From Dryas octopetala (taxonomy: Eukaryota > Streptophyta > Magnoliopsida > Rosales > Rosaceae), in the NCBI GenBank assembly GCA_963921425.1, contig OY992836.1, forward strand, positions 6,959,825-7,023,824: a stretch of 64,000 nt of DNA, given 5' to 3'. The notes under the pieces are model-generated. The model had not been told where the DNA came from. It did no database searches and saw only the letters and a list, made by a program, of their open reading frames with translations. Below are positions 49,101 through 58,963 of the stretch, piece by piece (position 1 is the first letter of the stretch; the number at the start of each line of letters is the position of its first letter). Made by a program: the position numbers and the translations under genes.

Positions 49101-52100
49101 CAGTAGGGCTACACTGATGATTTGGTTCAGAGGAGAAGACCTTATGTTTGTCTTTCTCCCCATTGGTGTAGTATGTGAAAAGGGGAAGCTGGAAGTGCTG
49201 ACCACTTGTTCCTTCATTTCCCAGTTGCATTGAATAAATGCTGGAGGTTGTTTAGGGCAGCTGATTTTCTCAAGGCATCAGTTATTTTCTGATTTATGTC
49301 ATTTTTTGGTGGCAAAAGGGGAAAGGGTAAGGTTCTATTAAAATACTATTATTTTCTGTATTTATTGCATTTCACTCCGTACATTCTGTTTTACTTTCCT
49401 ATAGAAAAGAAAAAAAAATAATCTTTTTTTGTGAGGTAAAAAGAAAAGGAATAGTGTTTTTTGCTAATCTTAAACCCTCTGATTCTAGTGTGTTTCTCCA
49501 TGTTCCAATTTTGCGGAAATTGCCTCTTTAAATGTTCATCAGAAAATATATAGACCATCAAATGTGTTCTGGTATATCCTTTGTAATTTCATCCAACTAT
49601 ATTGCAAAAAAATAGGAACTTTGTGCTGATTCCTAGTGTAAATTTAGTTTTATTGAAAAGTCATTACTTTCTCCACATGTAATGTGAACTGTAGTTCTTT
49701 GTAAGGAGCACCAAAGTATATCTCTTAAATCTATCAGAATTTTTTATTTTTTATTTTATGAGAAACAGAAACCTTTCATTAAAACAAACAAAGAGTGCAA
49801 AACAACGGACAAGGAGTCCACCGAAGTACAAAAAGAAACCTACAACTAGGTCTTGAATCTATCAGAATCTATCATAGGTCTTTTCTAAATCAATAAATAT
49901 CACATGTAAGTCTTTCTTTTCTAACCCCTAAAATCCTAACCTCATATGTAAATCTCTTTTTTTAGTTCTTCAATGTTCAATTTTAAAGGATCTCTAGGCC
50001 TTACAAATTGTCATGAAATTACCAAAAAGGGTAAATCATGAAAATGAACTGCAGGTAATATTCTTTGAATAAGGATTGAACCAAAAGGAACTTGTATCAC
50101 ATCCAACATATCATACACAAAGGTCTTCAAATCATGAACATGTTAAATGCATCATTCATATATAAGCATCACCACAATCATCAGCATGTTGTGCAATCAA
50201 GCAAGTAAATGGCAAATATTATCAGGCAATATAAATACAAACATATGAGGGGTGGTGAAGAGCTTACTGCCACTTTGTAACCTATTCGAAGCTGCTCGTA
50301 CAGGCAAAACTGAATCGCATCAAATGGCAAATCTCTCAATAAGAAGGATCTGTATCCCTATTATCTCAAAAATGATAGTGGAAGTTATTAAATTGAAAAT
50401 AACTTAAGAAATGCAAATAATAATGGAATCCAGGTTGCAATTTTTTTTTATTGGAAACAAGAATATTATAGAATGAGGGAAAACAAAGAATAAATTAGAA
50501 CGGACCAGATGTCCATATGAACCAAACAAAGCCACACTAAATTGCATCCAGATTGCATAAAAATGTCACATGTACCATACTAAGAACAGAACAGCGAAAA
50601 AAGACACCCTCTCATAAAGAAACCATTTCAACCATTGAATAGCATCCAGGACCAGGATGCATATAAATACCATTTTTACTAACACATACAGAGAACAAAA
50701 CAGTGAGAACAGACTCACAAACTATTTCGACCTTTTGACTAAGGAACAGCAATAAGAACTTGGAAATCCATCTATCTAGAGAAATGGGGACTTGAATTGT
50801 CCCCATGGTGGGAATACGCACCGCATAGAACCCTTTAAAACCCTCCCTAGAAGCAATAAGGCGGACAGCACCAGAGGCTGATGTAAATTGCCCGGTTTGC
50901 ATCCTTTGCTTAACAACCTGAGAAATATTAAAGAGAAAAATGGTTTAAGTAAAGTAAATTTAAACATGGAAGTGCATAAGTAAACTACGCTACCTCTGTT
51001 GGAACACGAATGAGTGAAGCAGCAATGCCTCCAAAAGCCCCTGCAGTCTACATAAAGTTCAAAAAAAAAAAAAAAAAAAGAGGAAGAGGATTTCGATTAA
51101 GAAAAACAGTTTACACTTCCAAACTATCAGCTTAAGTATCAAGCAACCAAATAGCTTCAAAGGATTTCTGGACTATATCATTTAGGGCAATAAATAGATT
51201 TTCAAAAGTACTATTTTGGTAGTTGATGTCATAGAATATGTAGATCATAAATTGGTACGTCATGTAATGTAAAATATACTAGACTACTGATCCCATTTGG
51301 TAATTGGTGAGACATGGTAAAAGGAAAGCACAAAAACATGTTTGAGACTTCAACTAGTGCTATAAAAGACCATCCTGAGAGCAACAATCTTTGTGCTGCG
51401 AAAGGCCTTCATACATAAAATAATATGCTGAGAAGACTTTCCAGACCACTCATGCCTCATTGGTCATGATCCCAAACAAAATACATAAAACATTAAGTGA
51501 GGAACAGAGGTATTTCTCTTACAAAATGAGCTATAGCACTTAGATTTTCAGGAAACATCTTTAACAATTTCTGTTTCGTAGGTTCATACACTCCAACAAA
51601 AATTGCAGAAGCCCTGTACACAAAAAAATAATTATTAAACACAAATTAATTCAAATAAATAATAACAATATATAACACTTATAGGGTACTCCATAATGCT
51701 TAATGAGTTGATACTTCATATAACTATACCAAAATCAAAGCAATATCGTAGAAGCAGAAATTGTGGATACAAAACCAGTATCATTTAAGAAGTTTGAAAA
51801 GCAAGGATGCATATACAGTTTTTAAGAATCATACATTATCAGGTCAATTAAATGGTTATCAGAAACTTTGTGTTCGTTTATATATTTTGATCATAATTAG
51901 ATATCTAAATGGTTTCCAATTTGGCTAATCTTGTTGTAAAGATGATTCTTGAATGGGAACCTGAAAAGCGGACAGTTCGGCTCGTTGGAACACATTACGG
52001 GTTAAGGCCCCACAGTGTCCCTTACTTTTTAAAAAGTAAAGGATCCCTCAAGATAAGCTTTCTACACACACACACAGAGATATATATAGGGGGAGAGAGA

Positions 52101-54338
52101 GAGAGAGATGGAGCTCATAGAAATGATCTCTACCAGTCTAATTTATATTTCCCAACCGAAAACTGTGATACTAAATGGACTGAACTAAACTATCTTCATG
52201 CAAAATATAATGGAAAATAAAAAAACAATTTTGTGATATTGGAACCATGCTGCAATAGCTGGTGTCAACACCCAATAAGTCTATTAAAAATTTGGAACTC
52301 CACTTAATCCAGAAAAAAAAAATGACCAAAAACCATAATGGGACCATATACTGACAATGTCTATTGCAGGAAACTATTTGTTAATGAAAGTTCTAAGTAA
52401 TAAATAAACTAATAAACTTGAACCGAGTCATTTCTGGACTAATTCTCCACTATCCATGTTCATGGAATACAAATGAAGCCATTACAACAAACATGATCCT
52501 CAGTAATATCAATTCAATTAGCTGATGCATGAACAACATTCAGAAGGTACTTACGGTAAGACACCGGCAATATTTCCAGCCAATCCAGAATAAAGGCCCT
52601 TCAAGACTATTTTCCCTCCACCACGAGCAGCCTGTATCCAAAGTTCCACAATAGTATCCATAAACAACTTGTTAGAGAAGGAAATTTTTTGAAACGTATG
52701 AAAAGGAGCTAGTATTGGATACACCCTTCTTGGGCTTCCAGATAGACAATTTCTGCAACATGCATATGCTAAACAAGTGTGAAAGAGGAAAAATAGATGC
52801 CAGAATAAAAATAACAAGGAATCTATGATATATTAATGATTTCCTGAGCCATTGTAGCTGTTTCTATCTAATAAAAAAAATTTACCATAGTCGAAATACG
52901 AGAAGACTAGAGGTGCAAATCCATCAAACTTAAAAACATAAATTATTAATAAGGCATTTGCATAGTTAACCTGCCTGCAGTCTTGTCTTTATAGTATCAA
53001 TGGGATATAAAGCTGTTTCAACAATAACACCAGCTGTACCTCCTGCTATAACACCCTCTGCAAAATCCACCATACTAGTTAAAGAAAGGATACAGTATGT
53101 AATGAACTTAGGCCTGACATACTCGAAGAAATAGACAATGTTATAAATTCAAAAGCTATTGCCCTTCCCCTTCCCCTCCGTTCAACCACAAGCTTGTTAT
53201 TGTTGTTTATTTTTCTGTTCTAATAAAAAGAAAGAATTGCTAACTTGTACAATCGCTCTGACATGAAAAGGCTAAAAGGGAATTGTGCACGTCCAATTGG
53301 GAGAGAAAAAAAAAATAAATTGTAAGCATTTCCTGTATTTCCTTCATTGTTTAAAAATAAATATTGAGAGAGAAAAATGTTTTAAACATCTTACAATCCA
53401 AGGTCTTCTGAAGAGATAATGAAATCCATATATTGTAAATTAAATCATTAAAGATTAGCAGTCCTTAATACATTGATCAACTCAAAGAATTGAACTTAAT
53501 TATGATTCTTAGTAAAATGCAACCTAGCAATCAATACATAAGTAACTTCAACACTAAACAATATGCTGCATAGGAACTTCATTTGCAAATTTTAAACATA
53601 CCAAAAAAAGTACGCAAGAAATCAAATGGTTTATCTTCATGCATGCTGACAGATGCAAAAGACTTCCATGTAGCAATCTGCATTTTCTGTCTACATGCAT
53701 CTGCAAAACCATATTACCTGTTCAAACACAAAAAAATGCAACAGCATACAATAAAAAATACCTATATGTGCTATAACCCAACATCGTCAATAGAAAGAGC
53801 TTACATACATTAAATCTCTATATGTTCTATAATCCCTATATCTTAAGTGTAAGCTACATTGTAAAACCGGGGTATTATTCTAGAGAACCATTACTGAATT
53901 TAGGAAAACGTTTTTATAAATGTGATACTTATATCCATATATGTTGAATTGAAAAGAGATTATAGCAACTGTTTTATAAATTTCCCCAGTTAACATTGGA
54001 GAGGGAAATTTACTAAAAAAGGGCTCTGGACCTCTCCAATTTACAAAATAATCTTCCAAATTAATATCTATTACATAGTGGATAATGTGTAATGTGTTGG
54101 GCAACACCAAGCTATGTATCATTATATAATGTGTTGCTTTACAAATATTGAAGGTAAGAGTCAATATTCTGCTATATAAATACCAATAATCACCAAAATA
54201 TAAGGGGAAAAACCAAGATAAAATAAGTAAGTATATATATATACATATGTTCATATAGGAGTATAATTGAAAACATGGTTTACCTGATGAAGCTCCTGAG
54301 GAGCTTTTCACATCAACTGCTAGCGTAAGAGGACCCAT
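46120..54338 (-). CDS. SAMC1: S-adenosylmethionine carrier, mitochondrial carrier family, 12 coding exons, 321 aa
   Basis: Exons on the - strand: 54338-54284, 53700-53602, 53057-52975, 52631-52555, 51613-51523, 51047-50994, 50917-50822, 50357-50268, 48859-48808, 47495-47434, 47103-47023, 46245-46120. They sum to 966 bases in one open frame. The protein shows the three carrier repeats with signatures YPIDTIKTRL (residues 69-78), VPTEVVKQRM (150-159) and TPLDVIKTRL (241-250). It follows the plant SAMC sequence nearly throughout (start MGPLTLAVDVKSSS, KPFDFLRTFFEGVIAGGTAG, RLQAARGGGKIVLKGLYSGL, GYRSFLLRDLPFDAIQF, PRVLWIGIGGSIFFGVLEST). SAMC proteins exchange cytosolic SAM for SAH across the plastid envelope and mitochondrial inner membrane to supply organellar methylation. 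The start at 54338 was chosen by homology; an in-frame ATG at 54359 also exists. All introns are GT-AG except intron 3 (GC-AG). It converges with spatacsin. Arabidopsis SAMC1 is 325 aa (recalled AT4G39460); paralogue SAMC2 cannot be fully excluded. Confidence 0.93.
47686..47711. repeat. A homopolymer in SAMC intron 9
   Basis: About 23 to 26 A residues with one G near the left; no element boundary could be tied to it. Confidence 0.7.
49090..49420 (+). mobile_element. LINE ORF2 fragment in SAMC intron 8
   Basis: The + strand reads DLVQRRRPYVCLSPHWCSMC then EKGKLEVL, the zinc-binding end of LINE ORF2, soon followed by breaks. It lies antisense to SAMC. No poly(A) or TSD could be fixed. Confidence 0.6.
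49739..49880 (-). mobile_element. LINE 3' end, sense to SAMC, in intron 8
   Basis: It starts with a T-rich stretch, then the reverse complement of AATGAAAGGTTTCTGTTTCT and of GGTGGACTCCTTGTCCGTT (near 49804). Only the 3' UTR and tail of the family remain. Confidence 0.65.
50437..50545 (-). mobile_element. LINE 3' end remnant in SAMC intron 7
   Basis: T-run at 50440-50449, then a tail like TTCTTGTTTCCAAT (reverse complement) and the diverged motif ATGGACATCTGGTCCGTT. It is the most decayed copy of the family in the window. Confidence 0.5.
52632..52974 (-). other. GC-AG intron 3 of SAMC
   Basis: On the - strand exon 3 ends CTGCAG and the intron begins GCAGGTTAAC; exon 4 follows TTGGATACAG. 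Joining these gives RLQ-AARGGGK as in the family. Using the GT four bases further would add GCAG and shift the frame, so the GC donor is required. Confidence 0.85.
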
Positions 54339-54539
54339 TGAGGTCCAATATCTGTCCAACCAAGTATACGATTACTTGAATTTTCTAAGAATAGTGCACA
54401 GGAAACAAAAACAAAAACAAAAAAAAAGGAAAAATTGTAACGAAACTATAGTTGTATAAATTAAGAGTGAAAAAAGAAAAGAAAAACAGAAAGGGAAAGA
54501 GATGGAGACAGTACGAAATGAATGAGCGGAATTGTGGTA

Positions 54540-54638
54540 TTCTGGTAAGGGGTGCACACGGTTCGGTTATCCGAACCAGTAACCAAACCGACCTGTCCAA
54601 ACAGAGTGAGATTGAGCGACGAGAGAATGAGAGGGATT

Positions 54639-54672
<34 letters not shown>

Positions 54673-54690
54673 AATTATGGTTTTAAACTT
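54540..54690. promoter_or_regulatory. SAMC upstream region with transposon-end remnant and GA repeat
   Basis: About 200 bases before the SAMC start, 54550-54600 reads AGGGGTGCACACGGTTCGGT and continues with inverted CGGTT/AACCG words, like the end of a non-autonomous DNA element. A (GA)n run follows at 54639-54672. The closer upstream DNA (54375-54540) is pyrimidine-rich on the - strand, as expected of a 5' UTR. No TATA box was chosen. Confidence 0.4.
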
Positions 54691-54762
54691 TTAATGAATA
54701 GTAATCATCTACTATATTAAATATTAATGTCAGTTTTTTTATTTTTATTATTATAAATTTAT

Positions 54763-55835
54763 GGCTTAATTATCGATTTAACACAAAAAATTATAATTTA
54801 TTCTCATATTGCTACCTGAAAGATTTGTTGTTCCAAATTACCACCTATAACTTACATTTGTATCTCATTTTACCTTATTCCATCAAAAATTCCGTTAAAA
54901 ATGCTGACGTGGCGCTTTAGATGTGTGCCACATGTCACATCTTTACTTTTATTTTTTGATTTTTTGATTTTCCTATTTTTATAAATTTTGAAAATTAATT
55001 AAAAATAACTCCGAACTCAAAAAAATTCATACGAACTCGTCTTGACTAGTACTAATTTACTATAAGGTCAAAATACAAATGTTCCCTCTAAAAATTTTCA
55101 GAAAATTTACGAAGACCAAATTTATTTTTAGAAAATTAAAATAAATTTTCCTCTATTAAATAAATTCTAGAATTTTCATAAACTCTCGGACGAATTTTCA
55201 AAAATATTTTGAAAATTATGAAAAACCTGTTTTAGAGAATTATTTTGATACTTTACAGAAATTTTAGAATTTTTCAAGAATTTATTTTATAGAGGGAAAT
55301 TTGTTTTCCTCTGAGACCGAGAGGTCTTTTGGGTAGCAAGTGTTCACGAGAAAGGTATTGTTAGTTTTTAGAAGACTAACGGTGTAGACCTCATATTTTT
55401 TGGAGTTCTAGAGATTATCTTATGAATTTCCAAAGAATCTAGAGTATTTTAATTTTCTATAAATAAATTTAGACTTCCCAAATTGTTCTGAAAATTTTTA
55501 GAGGGAAAATTGGTATTTTAACCTTATAGTAAATTAGTACTAGTCAAGACGAGTCTGTTTCGTGTATTTTTCTGAGTTCAGAACTATTTTTAATTAATTT
55601 TTAAAGTTTATAAAAATAGAAAAAAAATACAAGAAAAAAATGTGACATGTGGCGCACATCCAGCGCGCCACGTCAGTAATAACGGCCAAGTCATCATTTT
55701 TAACGGATTTGTTGACGGAACAAGGTAAAATGGGATACAGATGTAAGTTATAGGTGGTAATCTGGGACAAAAAAACTTTCATGTAGTAATATGAGAATGA
55801 GTTATAGTTTTAGGTTGTAAATCGATAATTAAGCC
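54763..55835. mobile_element. Mutator-type foldback MITE, 1073 bp, 9-bp TSD
   Basis: The left end GGCTTAATTATCGATTTA matches the right end read backwards (GGCTTAATTATCGATTTAC). The arms are inverted copies over several hundred bases (for example GACGTGGCGCTTTAGATGTG and its counterpart near 55660; GTCTTGACTAGTACTAATTT and its counterpart near 55540). The target duplication TAAATTTAT is perfect at 54754-54762 and 55836-55844. Nine bases and long TIRs point to the Mutator superfamily. There is no coding capacity. It lies 425 bases upstream of the SAMC start codon. Confidence 0.88.
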
Positions 55836-55844
55836 TAAATTTAT

Positions 55845-56163
55845 AAATATATTTGTTGGGCCATTAATTTCTCAAACAAATAGTGGTGGAGGCGTTAGCT
55901 CCCTCTCTTGTGAACATGTTGGATCTTTAATGTCGATGATGATCAATTCCTTCATCTACTGGTTCACCCACATGGGCATCCATTTTTTTCAGCAAGTGAG
56001 GGTGGAGATGGTGGGAACTGGGGAGGGAGGAGGGGCTACGTGTTGAGGGGTGGAACCTGCAGTTTTTTTTTTTTTGTTTCTTCTTTTGTTTTGTTTTTTT
56101 AATTATTTTAATTTTAAAAGTTTATTAATTTTTTTCTTTTTTGTTTACATGACATTTTTTTTA
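55845..56163. other. Short intergenic gap between two transposons
   Basis: T-rich DNA with no recognisable gene. Confidence 0.5.
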
Positions 56164-57804
56164 AAGCCATGTTAGGGGTCGGCAATGGGCCGGGCCGGGC
56201 TAGTCCGGCCCAAATTTTTTGGGTTCGGGCCGGGCTCGGGCTTGAATTATAGAAGCCCAATAGGGCTTTCGGGCCGGGCCGGGCCGGGCTTGGGCTTTAA
56301 TACACAAGCCCAAGGCCCGCCCATCGGGCTTTGGCTTGCGGACTTGGAGGGCCGGGCCGGGCTAGGCCCGAACGGGCGGCCCAAAATGGGCCCAAAGCCT
56401 ATTTAGACACATATATATCTTCAAAAAAAAAAAAAAAGATTTTGGCTATATTATGATTTGAACATGAGACCTCACATATCAAGCTTCAACTCTCAACCAA
56501 CTGAGCTGACTAGTTTATTTGTCAAGTTTGTGAATCATAACATATTTAATAGCTTTTTCGTTTATTTACTTCAATAAATTATTAATATGCTTATTAAGTT
56601 ATTATATAATACTATTATGTTAGTAATAGTGTAATACCATAAATGATAAACTTTTAAAATTATATACAACATTACAACTATAATAAAACATAAATGTACA
56701 TATGTATTATTATATATTTTATTACATATTTTTATAAACAAACGATGCAATTGTGTTGTCAACGATCCAAACCGTTCAAATTTTAGTTCCTCACTCAAAG
56801 ATAATTTGTGCAAAAAATTAGCTCAATCGGAGATGTAAAAGTGACATAATGGTGGTCAAATTAATGAACGATCGTGGTTTTTCTAATGATCATCGAATGG
56901 GTAGATGAATTTCGATTTAGCTGATTTTTTGTACGGATGATCTTTGACTATGAACATAGAAAATGAACAGGTCAGATTGTTGAAATCACGTTGTGGTCTT
57001 CATAATTATGGAAACAATAAGGTTTCAACGGGAAAGTTATTAGAATTATACTCTTCAAGTGTATTTATATGTAGAAGCTCACATATCGATCTTGTTTTCA
57101 ACGATCCGAACCGTTCAAGTTTTAGTTCTCCACTCAAAGAGAATTCTTGCAAAAAATTAGCTTAATCGAAGATGTAAAAGTGATTTTTCTAAATGTAACG
57201 GTAGTCGAATTAATGAACGATCGTGGTTTTTCTAATGATAATCGAATGGGCAGATGAATTCCGATTTAGCCGATTTTTTGTAAGGATGATCTTTGACTAT
57301 GAAAATAGAAAATGAACGGTTCAGATCGTTGAATTAATGAAATGACGATTGTGGTTTAATAACTTTAATTATACTTGTATTATAAAAGTTGTATATACAC
57401 ATATACATTTATATTTTATTATACTTGTAATGTTGTATATAATTTTAAAAGTTTATTACTTTATTATTTATGGTATTACATAGTTTACACTATTACTATT
57501 TACTAACATTATAGTATTATATAATAACTTAATAAGCATATTAATAATTTATTATAGTAAACAAACAAAAAACCTATTAAATATGTTATGATTTCCAAAT
57601 TGGGCTTTGGGTCGGGCTTTGGGCGGGCCTAAACGGGCCGGGCTTTGGGCGGCCCATGGGCTTCAAGGGGATGGCCCAAGCCCAACCCAAGAGACTTTCG
57701 GGCCGGGCCGGGCCGGCCCAATTTTCGGGCCAAATCGGGCTTCGGGCCTAATGGGCCGGGCGGGCTTCGGGCCTTGGGCTTTTTGGTGAGGCCTAAGCCA
57801 TGTT
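56164..57804 (+). mobile_element. AGGGGTC foldback element, copy 1, with 10-bp TSD
   Basis: The element body is 56174-57794 (1621 bp), flanked by the perfect 10-mer AAGCCATGTT (56164-56173, 57795-57804). It begins AGGGGTCGGCAATGGGCCGG and ends ...TTTTTGGTGAGGCCT. About 200 bases at each end are extremely GC-rich and built on GGGCCGGGC / GGGCTT. Inside, AT-rich arms (about 56570-56750 and 57365-57560) are inverted copies, and the core has two direct units starting TCAACGATCCRAACCGTTCAA (56759 and 57099). The left arm carries a tRNA-like segment; the matching segment in the right arm has been lost. Superfamily not settled: TSD length fits Mutator better than hAT. Confidence 0.85.
56438..56515 (-). 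other. tRNA-like Pol III cassette in foldback copy 1
   Basis: On the - strand: box A CAGCTCAGTTGG, then GTTGAGAG, then a box B TGTTCAAATC about 45 bases on, and then T15 just beyond. These are the internal promoter elements and terminator of Pol III genes. It does not fold into a full tRNA (no acceptor stem, weak T-stem) and the parent tRNA is not clear. Confidence 0.55.
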
Positions 57805-57964
57805 ATTGCATCACATCAACCGATAAACTTGATGGAGGTTAGGTGTTGTCAAAAAATGGTAGTTGAGGCACGCCTTTACAACGTAATTTTTGGAAGTTAA
57901 TGTACTAACTTTAAACAATATCAATAGTTGAGGTACTAAAATGTAATTTGTTCTATTATTTATA

Positions 57965-58954
57965 GAGTGCCACTATTCGGATCCAATTTTTTTAACAATA
58001 GTCTCAACAATTTAATGAAATTAATTTTATCCTAATATAAATTGACTGTTAAAAATAAATATTTAATTAAAAAATTTTAAAAATAATTAACTTAAACTAT
58101 ACCCAACACTATCAGTATACCCAACATCTCCACTCATTTTTCCAACATCTCTACACACATCTCCTTTTAACAAAACCCTAAGAAATCCTAGGGTAGTCTG
58201 GTTGAATCCTAGTCCCTCCTTATACATTTCAGAAAAGATGGATACAGCTTTTGTATCTTCCCCATTCTGTGAATGTCTAGAAATCACAACATTCCATGTA
58301 ACTATGTCCTTCTTTGGCATCATAAAAAAAAAGCACCCTTGCATCATCCATCATCTCACACTTGCAATACATATCTATCAGTCCAACTTTGAAAAACGAA
58401 TCTGATTGTGTATCCATCTTTATCAAGACAGAGTGCAATTGCCTACCCAATTTCTTGAACCCCATTCGATCTGGCACAAGCTTTAAGTGCACTAGATAAT
58501 GTAAACATGTTTGGACATATTCCTGACCCTTTCATTATCGCAAACAATTTTAGAACCCGACCATGGTACTCGTGAAGAACACAACCAGCAATAACATCAT
58601 TCCAAGAAACAAAATCGGGTTGTGCAATCTCTCAAAAACTGAAATTGCATCTTCAAACTTCTGAATTTTGCATACATGTCAACAAGTGCATTTGTTGAGA
58701 ACGAGTTAGAATCATACCCAAGCTTAATTATACACCCATGAATTTTGGTGGTGGTGGTGGTGGAGATGGAATTGGGTGTTTATGTTGGGTATAAAAAGTA
58801 GAATAGGTTGGATGTGGTGTTGGGTTTTAGTAAGGGTAATTTGGAAAAACTTGTTGTGTATACTAAAAAAATTTTGAAATTTTTAATTTTGGGTTGGGTG
58901 TAAAAACTGTGTTGGAATTACTGATAAAATATTTGGGTCCTAATAGCGGCACCC
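57965..58954. mobile_element. Pack-MULE carrying a PPR gene fragment, 9-bp TSD
   Basis: The left end GAGTGCCACTATTCGGATCC pairs with the right end read backwards, GGGTGCCGCTATTAGGACCC, with further similarity for about 100 bases or more. The target duplication TTATTTATA is perfect at 57956-57964 and 58955-58963, the Mutator size. Between the TIRs lies a host-type PPR fragment on the - strand. There is no transposase. Confidence 0.8.
58190..58745 (-). pseudogene. Pentatricopeptide repeat (PPR) protein fragment inside Pack-MULE
   Basis: Reading the - strand gives, in changing frames, IHGCIIKLGYDSNSFSTNAL, VDMYAK, VSWNDVIAGCVLHEY, CPNMFTLSSALKACA, GRQLHSVLIKMDTQSDSFF, LIDMYCKCEMMDDARVLF and MPKKDIVTWNVVISRHSQNG. 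These are consecutive 35-residue PPR units of the P/L/S (PLS) type, as in organelle RNA-editing factors. At least three frameshifts are present: one near 58660, one near 58455, and one in a T-run at about 58322-58330. About six repeats' worth is present; no E or DYW domain is seen. PPR genes are usually intronless, which suits capture as one DNA block. Confidence 0.8.
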
Positions 58955-58963
58955 TTATTTATA

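Noticed and set aside
56185-56406. Gly/Pro-rich 73-codon frame, and a similar one at 57607-57842
   Set aside because: They are translations of the GGGCCGGGC-rich termini of the foldback element.
56438-56515. A functional tRNA gene
   Set aside because: A and B boxes are present, but the acceptor stem is absent and the T-stem is weak, so it was called tRNA-like only.
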